Positions 1 to 5,304 of a stretch of 6,098 nt of DNA are shown piece after piece. Every line of letters begins with the position of its first letter. Position 1 is the first letter of the stretch. A program made the position numbers and the translations under genes. The DNA is taken from contig JANQGN010000238.1 of the NCBI GenBank assembly GCA_028277295.1, positions 1-6,098 on the forward strand, written 5' to 3'. The notes under the pieces were generated by a model that ran no database searches, was not told where the DNA came from, and saw nothing but the letters and a program-made list of their open reading frames with translations. The stretch is from Rhodospira sp. (GTDB lineage: Bacteria; Pseudomonadota; Alphaproteobacteria; Rhodospirillales; Rhodospirillaceae).

Positions 1-474
1 GGCCACGGCGTAGACCTCGCCGTCGGCCCCCACCAGGGGGGTGACCAGCAGCGTGCCGCCGAGCAGGTTCTCGGAGGTGCCAAGGGCGCTGATGGTCACA
101 TCCATGCGGCTGCCCTGACGGGCGAAGGGTGGCAGGGTGCCCGTGACCATCACGGCGGCGGTGTTGTCGGGCGACAGGTCGCCGTCGCGGGTGTTGATGC
201 CCAGGCGTTCCAGCATGCCGATGAGGCTCTCGCGGGTGAACGGATCATCGTCCATGTCGTCGCCCGTGCCGTTCAGGCCGACCACCAGGCCATAGCCCAC
301 CAGCAGGTTGTCGCGCACACCCTCGAAGTCGGCGATGTCCTTGATACGCGAGGCGGCCTCGGCCGGCGACGGCCATCCCGGCGCCAGGATCAGGACCAGC
401 GCCACGGGCATCGCCATCACCACCCGCAGGGTGGCGCGCAAATCCCGGCGCCAAAGGACGCGAAACGCTGTCAT
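1..474 (-). CDS. flgI: Flagellar P-ring protein FlgI, N-terminal part (runs off the left edge)
   Basis: FlgI is exported to the periplasm and polymerises into the P-ring, the bushing around the flagellar rod in the peptidoglycan layer. The visible 158 codons start with a signal peptide: arginine-rich n-region (about residues 5-17), hydrophobic stretch VVMAMPVALVLILA, and a likely cleavage after SPAEA. The mature start is classic for the family: SRIKDIADFEGVRDN, then LLVGYGLVVGLNGTGD, and further on the conserved NTAAVMVTG and a segment ending GGTLLVTPLVGADGEVYAVA. Full-length FlgI is usually about 365-380 residues, so a bit under half is present, with no frameshift. The ATG at 474 is chosen for its complete signal peptide. 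An in-frame ATG at 489 is possible; neither has a strong Shine-Dalgarno sequence. It is transcribed divergently from fliX, an arrangement I recall from Caulobacter. Identification is very secure; only the exact start is in doubt. Confidence 0.96.
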   Translation of the reverse strand, partial: MTAFRVLWRRDLRATLRVVMAMPVALVLILAPGWPSPAEAASRIKDIADFEGVRDNLLVGYGLVVGLNGTGDDMDDDPFTRESLIGMLERLGINTRDGDLSPDNTAAVMVTGTLPPFARQGSRMDVTISALGTSENLLGGTLLVTPLVGADGEVYAVA

Positions 475-567
475 GCCCTGTGCACCCATGCCCAAGTGTC
501 CCAACCGAGGTGTCCTCACTGCCGTACCCCGACCGCCGTGATGAACCGCCTTGGCGGCGCGGTGTCT

Positions 568-605
568 CGATGGCAAGGGTGGCGTGCCATCGCGACCAGT
601 CGCGA
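568..605 (-). promoter_or_regulatory. Overlapping inverted repeats in the putative flgI leader
   Basis: CGATGGCA (568-575) is perfectly repeated in inverse as TGCCATCG (585-592) with a 9-nt loop. Directly overlapping it, TCGCGA (590-595) pairs with TCGCGA (600-605) across the loop CCAG. The two stems share bases 590-592, so they compete with each other. Both would be transcribed in the flgI leader if transcription starts near 620. They could be a leader structure or an operator; no function is known to me. Confidence 0.4.
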
Positions 606-629
606 GAGACACACCCCCACGCCCACGAA

Positions 630-645
630 TGCGAACATCATGCCA
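630..645 (-). promoter_or_regulatory. Candidate sigma-54 promoter for flgI
   Basis: Read on the minus strand the sequence is TGGCATGATGTTCGCA. It has the invariant GG and GC dinucleotides exactly 10 nt apart, and TGGCA matches the -24 consensus TGGCAC in five of six places. The -12 block is TCGC rather than TTGC, so it is an imperfect match. A start near 620 would give a flgI leader of about 130-145 nt. Flagellar basal-body genes in Caulobacter-type bacteria are often sigma-54 dependent, which supports the reading. Confidence 0.4.
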
Positions 646-719
646 CACGCGGAGGTCGGTCAAGCCGTTGAAATCTCGCGGATTGCCGCCGTCCCACCAA
701 GGACCGGGGTGGACGGGGG

Positions 720-756
720 CCGGCAAAATCGGCCGCTTGGGCGGCAAGTTCTGCCC
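720..756. promoter_or_regulatory. Pair of tandem 16-bp boxes, candidate FlbD-type enhancer
   Basis: CCGGCAAAATCGGCCG (720-735) and GCGGCAAGTTCTGCCC (741-756) share the pattern CGGCAA-N2-TC-N-GCC and are offset by 21 bp, which puts them on the same face of the helix. Each is an imperfect palindrome (GGC...GCC), as expected for a dimeric NtrC-type activator. They lie about 75-125 bp upstream of the flgI-facing sigma-54 element and about 170-210 bp upstream of the fliX-facing one. FlbD, the activator controlled by FliX, is the natural candidate, but I have not matched this to a documented FlbD consensus. Confidence 0.42.
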
Positions 757-850
757 CCCGCGCACCGGGGCCGGCGCCGCGCCTGATCGGCGCCTCACCG
801 CGGCGCGGTGGCGCGATGCGACACTGTCACGCGGAAAACTCTCTGTTGCT

Positions 851-863
851 TATGAAGTGGTTA
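851..863 (+). promoter_or_regulatory. Candidate IHF binding site
   Basis: TATGAAGTGGTTA matches the IHF consensus WATCAA-N4-TTR at every defined position except one (G for C at 854). It sits in an AT-rich island that stands out in this GC-rich region, between the tandem boxes (720-756) and the fliX-facing sigma-54 element (928-943). That is where IHF usually bends DNA to bring a distant activator to sigma-54 polymerase. Degenerate IHF matches are common by chance in AT-rich DNA. Confidence 0.4.
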
Positions 864-927
864 TTTACTCTTTCTAATGTTTCGTTTTATGTTGTGGGGC
901 ATGGGAGAGGGACCATCCCGGCGACCG

Positions 928-943
928 TGGCCCAGCCCTTGCA
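928..943 (+). promoter_or_regulatory. Candidate sigma-54 promoter for fliX
   Basis: TGGCCCAGCCCTTGCA has the -24 GG (929-930) and -12 GC (941-942) exactly 10 nt apart, with TGGC and TTGCA matching the consensus TGGCAC-N5-TTGCA well. A start near 955 would leave a leader of about 90 nt before fliX. A weaker sigma-70-like pair, TTGTTC (948-953) and TACACT (972-977) with an 18-nt spacer, lies just downstream and could be an alternative. Confidence 0.5.
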
Positions 944-1043
944 GCCCTTGTTCCGACGTCGACGGGGGCGGTACACTGGGAAAGCTCCAGGGTGAACCGC
1001 GGGGCGACGAGGTCGAGACGGCGGCCAGACTTTTGGGGAGCGG

Positions 1044-1544
1044 ATGCACGGCATGACGATGAAGGTCGAAGGCCCTCGCCGCGGCGCGCCCGTCGCCCCC
1101 CGGCCAAAGTCCGCCCAGCGGGACGCCACGAGCGGCGTGGAGTTCGAGCGCGCCTTGCGCGGGTTCCTCGGGGACGCAGGCCAGGACGGCCAGTCCGGAG
1201 CATCGGCGACCGCCTCGGTGGACGCGCCCCTGGGCGCCGCCGCCACCGGCGGGCTGGATGGCCTGCTGGCCATCCAGGAAGCGGGCACCGATCAGGACGC
1301 CACCAGCCGCCAGCGCCGCCAGACCCGCCTGATGCGCCACGGCGAGGACATGCTGGAGCGCCTGGAGGAAATCCGCCTGGGCCTTCTGCTGGGCGCCATT
1401 CCCAAGGAGCGGCTCATGGACCTGGCGCGCCTCGTGCGCACACGCCGCGAACAGGCCCCCGACCGGCAACTGGATGCCTTGCTCGACGAGATCGAGCTGC
1501 GGGCCGAGGTGGAACTGGCCAAGTTGGCCCGCGCCAACGCGTGA
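1044..1544 (+). CDS. fliX: Flagellar assembly regulator FliX
   Basis: FliX is a small cytoplasmic regulator that links assembly of the early flagellar basal body to expression of later flagellar genes; in Caulobacter it acts by binding and controlling the sigma-54 activator FlbD. The 166-residue protein has a variable, Ala/Gly-rich N-terminal third, including a segment near residues 33-41 (EFERALRGF). The conserved helical C-terminal part includes RHGEDMLERLEEIRLGLLLG (about 98-117), where FliX proteins have a paired-helix region, and the hallmark ending DEIELRAEVELAKL. The ATG at 1044 is preceded by GGGGAG at good spacing; in-frame ATGs at 1053 and 1059 are less well placed. It is divergent from flgI, as I recall for Caulobacter, and is followed by dksA. 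Identification rests mainly on the C-terminal signature and context. Confidence 0.92.
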   Translation: MHGMTMKVEGPRRGAPVAPRPKSAQRDATSGVEFERALRGFLGDAGQDGQSGASATASVDAPLGAAATGGLDGLLAIQEAGTDQDATSRQRRQTRLMRHGEDMLERLEEIRLGLLLGAIPKERLMDLARLVRTRREQAPDRQLDALLDEIELRAEVELAKLARANA

Positions 1545-1683
1545 GGACGCCCACGGCACGCCTTAGGCGCATTTCTGGCGACCAGAACCCCCTGGATATC
1601 AGCCGCCGATGACCCGGCCGGACTTCGGACACGAGTCAGCAACGACCCTGTCTTTTCGAAGCCGGACCGAGCGACCCACCCGT

Positions 1684-1711
1684 TTGACTACCAGCCCCCG
1701 CGCCGTATCCT
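1684..1711 (+). promoter_or_regulatory. Candidate distal sigma-70 promoter for dksA
   Basis: TTGACT (1684-1689, five of six matches to the -35 consensus) and TATCCT (1706-1711) are separated by 16 bp. Transcription would begin near 1718, giving a leader of about 150 nt before dksA. The spacer is slightly short. Confidence 0.35.
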
Positions 1712-1788
1712 TGTCTGGAATGCGCGCCGCCCCCCCTCCCGCGCGACCCGCCACCCTGGCCGCGACCGCCCAGACCGCGCGTGAAAGC

Positions 1789-1817
1789 TTGCGAGCGGCG
1801 GGCCGCGCGCCTATAGT
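1789..1817 (+). promoter_or_regulatory. Candidate proximal sigma-70 promoter for dksA
   Basis: TTGCGA (1789-1794) and TATAGT (1812-1817, five of six matches to TATAAT) are exactly 17 bp apart. Transcription would begin near 1824, about 46 nt before the dksA start. This is the best housekeeping-type promoter match in the window. Confidence 0.55.
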
Positions 1818-1869
1818 CCGCCCATCCTTGGGAGGGTCTTGGCGTCAGTCTTATGGCGCCGAGGCAGCC

Positions 1870-2310
1870 ATGAAGAAAGGTTTGAGGCGGACAATGAGCG
1901 TTACGCTGCCGCCGGATTATCGGCCAGGTGAAGACGAAGACTTCATGAACGACCTCCAGCGTGAGTACTTCCGCAGAAAGCTGCTGAAGTGGCGCGGCGA
2001 ACTGATCAAGGAAGCGGAAGAGACCCTGGAGCATCTCCAGGAAGGCGGCTTGCAGGAGCCGGACTTGGCGGATCGCGCCTCCGCCGAAATGGATCGCGCG
2101 TTGGAGTTGCGCACCCGGGATCGCGCCAGAAAGTTGATCTCCAAGATTGACGCGGCGCTCAAACGGGTCGAGGACGGATCATATGGCTATTGCGAGGTCA
2201 GCCATGAGCCCATCAGCCTGCGGCGCCTGGAGGCCCGGCCCATCGCCACCATGACCCTGGAAGCGCAGGAACGGCACGAGCGCATGGAGCGGACCCACCG
2301 CACGGATTGA
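1870..2310 (+). CDS. dksA: RNA polymerase-binding transcription factor DksA (single-cysteine type)
   Basis: DksA inserts a coiled coil into the secondary channel of RNA polymerase and, with ppGpp, retunes transcription during the stringent response. The 146-residue protein shows the family order: N-terminal helical segment beginning PPDYRPGEDEDFMNDLQREYF; a long coiled coil with the tip motif PDLADRA (D65, D68 and A70 match the functionally important D71, D74 and A76 of E. coli); then the globular part YGYCEVSHEPISLRRLEARPIAT and a C-terminal helix. Of the four zinc-finger cysteines only the first (C108) remains; the others are Ser, Thr and Ala. Such zinc-free DksA proteins are usual in Alphaproteobacteria. 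ATG 1870 has GAGG at 1861-1864. An in-frame ATG at 1894 (protein beginning MSVTLPPDY) also has GAGG upstream, and the intervening codons (AGG, ACA) are atypical, so the shorter 138-residue form is a real possibility. Confidence 0.95.
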   Translation: MKKGLRRTMSVTLPPDYRPGEDEDFMNDLQREYFRRKLLKWRGELIKEAEETLEHLQEGGLQEPDLADRASAEMDRALELRTRDRARKLISKIDAALKRVEDGSYGYCEVSHEPISLRRLEARPIATMTLEAQERHERMERTHRTD

Positions 2311-2481
2311 ACCCGGCGCCGTCCCGTCGCGCCCATGCCGTCCCGCCCATCCCGGCCGGCCTGCTCGCCGGACAGCGCTCCGCGTGCGAAGGACGGTCGT
2401 TCATGACGTACGCTCCGAAGAGAGTCGGGGCCATCGCCTGTCTGTCGAGCCGCCCCGTGCGCGCGGTGTCGACAAACCCCG

Positions 2482-2510
2482 ATGACGTCCCCGCGCCCCT
2501 GCGGTACAGT
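2482..2510 (+). promoter_or_regulatory. Candidate sigma-70 promoter for the telA-like gene
   Basis: ATGACG (2482-2487, keeping the TGAC core of the -35) and TACAGT (2505-2510) are separated by 17 bp. Transcription would start near 2517, giving a leader of about 160 nt. Each hexamer matches the consensus in four of six places. Confidence 0.4.
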
Positions 2511-2659
2511 CTGCCCCTGGCTTGCAGTGCCGCGCGCGCGCGAGACACGAGCACAAGGGGCGGACGCGCGTCACGCACCCCTCGTCGGAGGCCCGCCTCT
2601 GACGCCCCGGCGCAACCGAACGCTGGGGGTGCCGATTATCCTCGACGATCGTTGGGACA

Positions 2660-2665
2660 AGGAGG
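2660..2665 (+). promoter_or_regulatory. Strong ribosome binding site of the telA-like gene
   Basis: A full AGGAGG lies 10 nt before the ATG at 2676. It decides the start codon within a frame that stays open far upstream. The spacing is slightly long; the in-frame ATG at 2688 would be too far away. Confidence 0.65.
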
Positions 2666-2675
2666 ACGCAAGGGC

Positions 2676-3806
2676 ATGAGCGGGGTCATGAAGCTGGACA
2701 GCGCCGAAACCGCCGCCATTGAGCACGGCATTGAATCCTTGGGCACCGAGGCCATTCGCGACCCCGACCCCGCCGACCACGCCACCGCCAGGCGCATCGC
2801 CGAGATCATGGGCGACATGGACGGCATGGACCCAGACAGTTTCGCCGCCGGACCATCGATGATGGCCGCCGACTACTCCAATCGGGTGCTAGCCCACGTC
2901 ACCGCCTCTGAACTGGACGGCGTGCATGACAAGTTGGTCGAACTGCAACTGCTCTATAAGGGGCTGGGCGCCGAGCGCCTGCGCAAGGGGAACCATGGCG
3001 TCCTCGAACGGCTGTGGTTCAGTTTCAACCGGGAGCTGGAAAAGTTCCGCCAGCGCTTTGAAAGCGCCAAGACCACCGTCGACCGCGTGGTGGCGCAACT
3101 GGAAAAGGATCAGCGCGAAAGCGCCATCGCCATCCAGACGCTGGCCAGCATGGGCAAGGAGGTCACCGCCGCCTTCCGCGAACTGGCGCTGCACGTGGAG
3201 GCCGGACAGCGCAAGCTGGAGGCGTGGCGGACCAGCGGACCGGCCAACGTCGGCGCCCCCGTCGCCAGCGGGTCCGAGACCGACCAACTCATGGACGCCA
3301 TGCGGCAGCGCGAATGGCAGGAGCAGCTGGATCACTGGGACCGGGTGGTCACCAACCTGACCAAGACCCGCACCATCATGGGCACCACCATCCCCACCGT
3401 CTACCAGACCCTGAAGATGGAACGCGTGGTCATGGAGGAACTGGGCACCGCCCTGACCCAGTTTATTCCCGCCATCCGCCAGCAGATCGCCCTGTTCGTC
3501 CAGCAGGCCCGCCAGGGCCGCCGGCTGGAGAACCTGAAGGCGACCCGCGAGATGACCGACGCCGTGATCACGCAGGTGGCCGGGCAGCTCGAAAAGAACG
3601 CCGACATGCTGGCCGAGCAGATGCGCGAGGGCAGCGTGTCCACCGACGTCCTGCTTCAGATGATGGACGACGTGGCCGGCTCCATCGAGCGCCTGGACCG
3701 CCAGGCCAAGGAAGCCATGCAGTACCGCCAGGAAAGCCGGATCAAACTCCAGGAAGCCACGCGCACGTTCGCCGATCGGGTGGCCAAGGTGGCCGTCGCG
3801 ACGTGA
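2676..3806 (+). CDS. telA: TelA/KlaA family protein (toxic anion resistance family)
   Basis: The 376-residue product belongs to the TelA family, named from tellurite-resistance determinants. Members are cytoplasmic, almost wholly helical proteins whose biochemical role is not settled. It has no signal peptide or membrane segment. After a variable acidic N-terminus (about residues 1-65) it shows the family pattern: LVELQLLYKGLGAERLRKGN, then FSFNRELEKFRQRFESAKTTVDRVVAQLEKDQ (compare the KYFERYKSAQ.QIDRII segment of relatives), a helical middle, the block TIPTVYQTLKMERVVMEELGTALTQFIPAIRQQIALF, and a long coiled coil with ENLKATREMTDAVITQVAGQLEKNADMLAEQ. Length agrees with family members (roughly 370-400). 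It lies on the same strand as tagJ, with 98 bp between stop and start, so read-through is plausible. The family is solid; a role in tellurite resistance here is only by name. Confidence 0.88.
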   Translation: MSGVMKLDSAETAAIEHGIESLGTEAIRDPDPADHATARRIAEIMGDMDGMDPDSFAAGPSMMAADYSNRVLAHVTASELDGVHDKLVELQLLYKGLGAERLRKGNHGVLERLWFSFNRELEKFRQRFESAKTTVDRVVAQLEKDQRESAIAIQTLASMGKEVTAAFRELALHVEAGQRKLEAWRTSGPANVGAPVASGSETDQLMDAMRQREWQEQLDHWDRVVTNLTKTRTIMGTTIPTVYQTLKMERVVMEELGTALTQFIPAIRQQIALFVQQARQGRRLENLKATREMTDAVITQVAGQLEKNADMLAEQMREGSVSTDVLLQMMDDVAGSIERLDRQAKEAMQYRQESRIKLQEATRTFADRVAKVAVAT

Positions 3807-3840
3807 TCGAGGCGCTGGGGCAGTAGCGGTCGCGCAGCGT

Positions 3841-3856
3841 TGGTGTAAACTACTTT
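3841..3856 (+). promoter_or_regulatory. Weak -10-like element before tagJ
   Basis: TAAACT (3846-3851), with TG immediately before it, resembles a -10 hexamer in an otherwise GC-rich gap of 98 bp between the telA-like gene and tagJ. No convincing -35 lies 16-18 bp upstream. It may allow transcription of tagJ-tssE apart from telA. Confidence 0.25.
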
Positions 3857-3904
3857 CGGGTCCACCGCCGCCGCCGCGTGACAACCAGTGGGAGCGCCGC
3901 CGTC

Positions 3905-4732
3905 ATGACCAGCACCATCGCCACCGCCACCGAGCACTATCAGGCCGGCCGCCTGGGGGATGCCATCGCGGCCCTGAACGAGGCCGTCAAGGCCAAGCCC
4001 CTGGATCTGGACGCGCGAGGCTTCCTGGCCACGCTGCTGTGTTTCGACGGTCATCTGGAGCGCGCCGACCTGATGCTCGATGTCATCGGCAAGCAGACAC
4101 CCGAGCTGACCGTGGCGCTGGCGCTGGCGCGACAGTTGATCCGCGCCGAGACCCACCGCCAGGCGGTGTTCGCCGAGGGCGCCGTCCCCGAGCTTCTTCA
4201 CGAGCCGCCGCCGTGGATGGCCAGGCGTCTCGAGGCCAGCGTGGCCCTGCGGGAGGGCGCCCTGGCCGACGCCGCCCGCCTGCTCAGCAACGTCGAGATG
4301 ACCCGCCCGACCGTGTCCGGCACCCTGGACGGCAAGACCTTCGGCGACTGGCGCGACGCCGATGATACCTGCGCCGGCTTCATGGAGGTGCTGACCAGCA
4401 CCGGCAAGTACTACTGGGTGCCCGCCGAGCGCATCCTGTCCATGGTGTTCCGCGAGCCCAAGCGCCCTCAGGACCTGCTGTGGCGGCAATGCGAAATGAC
4501 GGTGGAGGATGGCCCCGAGGGTGAGGTGTTCATCCCCGTCCTGTACCCGGGCACCCCCCGCCTGGCCGCCGAGCAGGAAGGCCTGAAGCTGGGCCGGGCC
4601 ACCGACTGGATTGGCGACGAGACCCGCGCCGAGCCAGTGCGCGGTGTCGGCCAGCGCTGCTTCCTCGTGGGCGAGGACCTGGTGCCGGTGATGACCATGG
4701 GCGAGTTGACCTTCACGCGGGCGGCGGCCTGA
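3905..4732 (+). CDS. tagJ: Type VI secretion accessory protein TagJ (ImpE family)
   Basis: TagJ (ImpE, HsiE) is a cytoplasmic accessory of the type VI secretion system; in Pseudomonas it binds the sheath protein TssB and is linked to sheath recycling by ClpV. The 275-residue protein has a tetratricopeptide-like helical N-terminal half (YQAGRLGDAIAALNEAVKAKPLDLDARGFLATLLCFDG, about residues 12-49), where ImpE proteins carry the same repeat. The C-terminal ImpE domain follows, with SGTLDGKTFGDWRDADD (138-154), the hallmark GKYYWVPAERI (167-177), FIPVLYPG (209-216), RATDWIGD (231-238), and the ending RGVGQRCFLVGEDLVPVM. ATG 3905 has GGGAG 10 nt upstream. A GTG at 3878 in frame has no ribosome binding site. 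tssE follows after 4 bp, the usual gene order, so the two are co-translated. Length is typical. Confidence 0.93.
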   Translation: MTSTIATATEHYQAGRLGDAIAALNEAVKAKPLDLDARGFLATLLCFDGHLERADLMLDVIGKQTPELTVALALARQLIRAETHRQAVFAEGAVPELLHEPPPWMARRLEASVALREGALADAARLLSNVEMTRPTVSGTLDGKTFGDWRDADDTCAGFMEVLTSTGKYYWVPAERILSMVFREPKRPQDLLWRQCEMTVEDGPEGEVFIPVLYPGTPRLAAEQEGLKLGRATDWIGDETRAEPVRGVGQRCFLVGEDLVPVMTMGELTFTRAAA

Positions 4733-4736
4733 GCGC

Positions 4737-5234
4737 ATGGCTCAGGCCGATCCCGAGGTTCCCCTTGTCTTGCCGTTGCTGGATCGGCTGATCGACGAGG
4801 ATCCGGCCAGCCCGGCGGATCGCCCCTTGCGGCGCGGCGCTTATCTGGACCGGTTGCGCGCCTCGGTGCGCCGCGACCTCGAGGGACTGCTGAACACCCG
4901 CCGGCGCATGGTCTCCTGGGTGCCGGCGCTGTCGGATCTGGAGACCTCGGCCGTCAACTATGGCGTCATCGACATCACCAGCGCCAACCTGGCCACCGAG
5001 GACCAGCGCGAGCGATTTCGCGCCGAACTGGAGCGCACCATCCGCCGCTTCGAGCCACGCTTCCACACCCTGCGGGTGATCCTGCTGGAAAACGCCCAGG
5101 GACTCGATCGCACCGTCCGGTTCCGCATCGAGGCCACGCTACACGCTACCCCGGCGCCGGAGCCGGTGGTCTACGACTCGGTGCTGGACCCGGCGGCACG
5201 GGTGTTCCGTGTCATTGCCCGCGACGACGCGTGA
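4737..5234 (+). CDS. tssE: Type VI secretion baseplate protein TssE (gp25-like)
   Basis: TssE is the gp25-like wedge component of the type VI baseplate, on which the contractile sheath assembles. The 165-residue protein shows the family pattern: an N-terminal LPLLDRLID, then RRGAYLDRLRASVRRDLEGLLNTRRR (about residues 32-57), the signature SAVNYGVIDITS (71-82), the conserved IRRFEPRFHTLRV (102-114), and the C-terminal strand region RFRIEATLHATPAPEPVVYDSVLD. No truncation or frameshift is visible, and length is near the usual 130-170. The start lies 4 bp after the tagJ stop, without a strong ribosome binding site of its own, which suggests translational coupling. In complete type VI clusters tssF generally comes next; here the next gene is a convergent lipoprotein, so the rest of the apparatus must be encoded elsewhere or be missing. 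Confidence 0.94.
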   Translation: MAQADPEVPLVLPLLDRLIDEDPASPADRPLRRGAYLDRLRASVRRDLEGLLNTRRRMVSWVPALSDLETSAVNYGVIDITSANLATEDQRERFRAELERTIRRFEPRFHTLRVILLENAQGLDRTVRFRIEATLHATPAPEPVVYDSVLDPAARVFRVIARDDA

Positions 5235-5304
5235 GGACGACGGCGCCCAATGGGCACGGGGTCACGGCTGGCCTTCTGACCAGGGACGGTGCCGATGGGT
5301 GGCC

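Larger units (their letters stand above)
475..1043. other. Divergent flgI-fliX intergenic control region
   Basis: This stretch of about 570 bp has no convincing gene; open frames across it have no recognisable protein and differ from neighbouring codon use. It holds, from left to right: two overlapping hairpins that would lie in the flgI leader (568-605), a sigma-54-like element facing flgI (630-645), two similar 16-bp boxes (720-735 and 741-756), an unusually AT-rich patch (about 836-896) with an IHF-like site, and a sigma-54-like element facing fliX (928-943). The layout resembles a sigma-54 enhancer region serving two divergent flagellar genes. The sites are pattern matches made by eye. 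Confidence 0.6.
1545..1869 (+). other. fliX-dksA intergenic region
   Basis: This 325-bp gap has no convincing gene. A short stem (TTCTGG 1573-1578 with CCAGAA 1582-1587, loop CGA) lies just after fliX but lacks a T tract, so it is not a clear terminator. Two sigma-70-type promoter candidates facing dksA follow. The reading frame of dksA stays open leftwards to about 1609, but that part is promoter-bearing DNA without a recognisable protein and should not be included in the gene. Confidence 0.5.
2311..2675 (+). other. dksA-telA intergenic region
   Basis: This 365-bp gap has no recognisable gene and no clear terminator after dksA. It carries one good promoter candidate facing the telA-like gene (2482-2510) and, at its right end, a short open frame ending in a TGA that overlaps the telA start codon. 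The telA frame is open leftwards through this region, but the AGGAGG at 2660-2665 and the family's usual length argue for the start at 2676. Confidence 0.5.

Noticed and set aside
571..590. A sigma-54-like sequence on the minus strand, TGGCAC followed by TTGCC
   Set aside because: The GG and GC dinucleotides are 12 nt apart instead of 10, and the sequence is better explained as the arms of the perfect inverted repeat at 568-592.
861..1559. A 232-codon minus-strand frame over fliX
   Set aside because: It is a shadow of fliX in GC-rich DNA and has no recognisable domain; the plus-strand protein carries the FliX signature.
1573..1587. Terminator after fliX
   Set aside because: The 6-bp stem with a 3-base loop lacks a following T tract, so it does not qualify as an intrinsic terminator.
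1609..1869. N-terminal extension of dksA
   Set aside because: The frame is open, but the translated part is Pro/Ala/Arg-rich without family similarity and contains the best promoter match of the region.
2889..3884. A 331-codon minus-strand frame opposite the telA-like gene
   Set aside because: It lies antisense to a clear TelA-family protein, and its His/Gly/Leu-rich content is typical of antisense frames in GC-rich genes.
3656..4738. A 360-codon minus-strand frame opposite tagJ
   Set aside because: It is antisense to tagJ and the end of the telA-like gene, with no recognisable domain or ribosome binding site.
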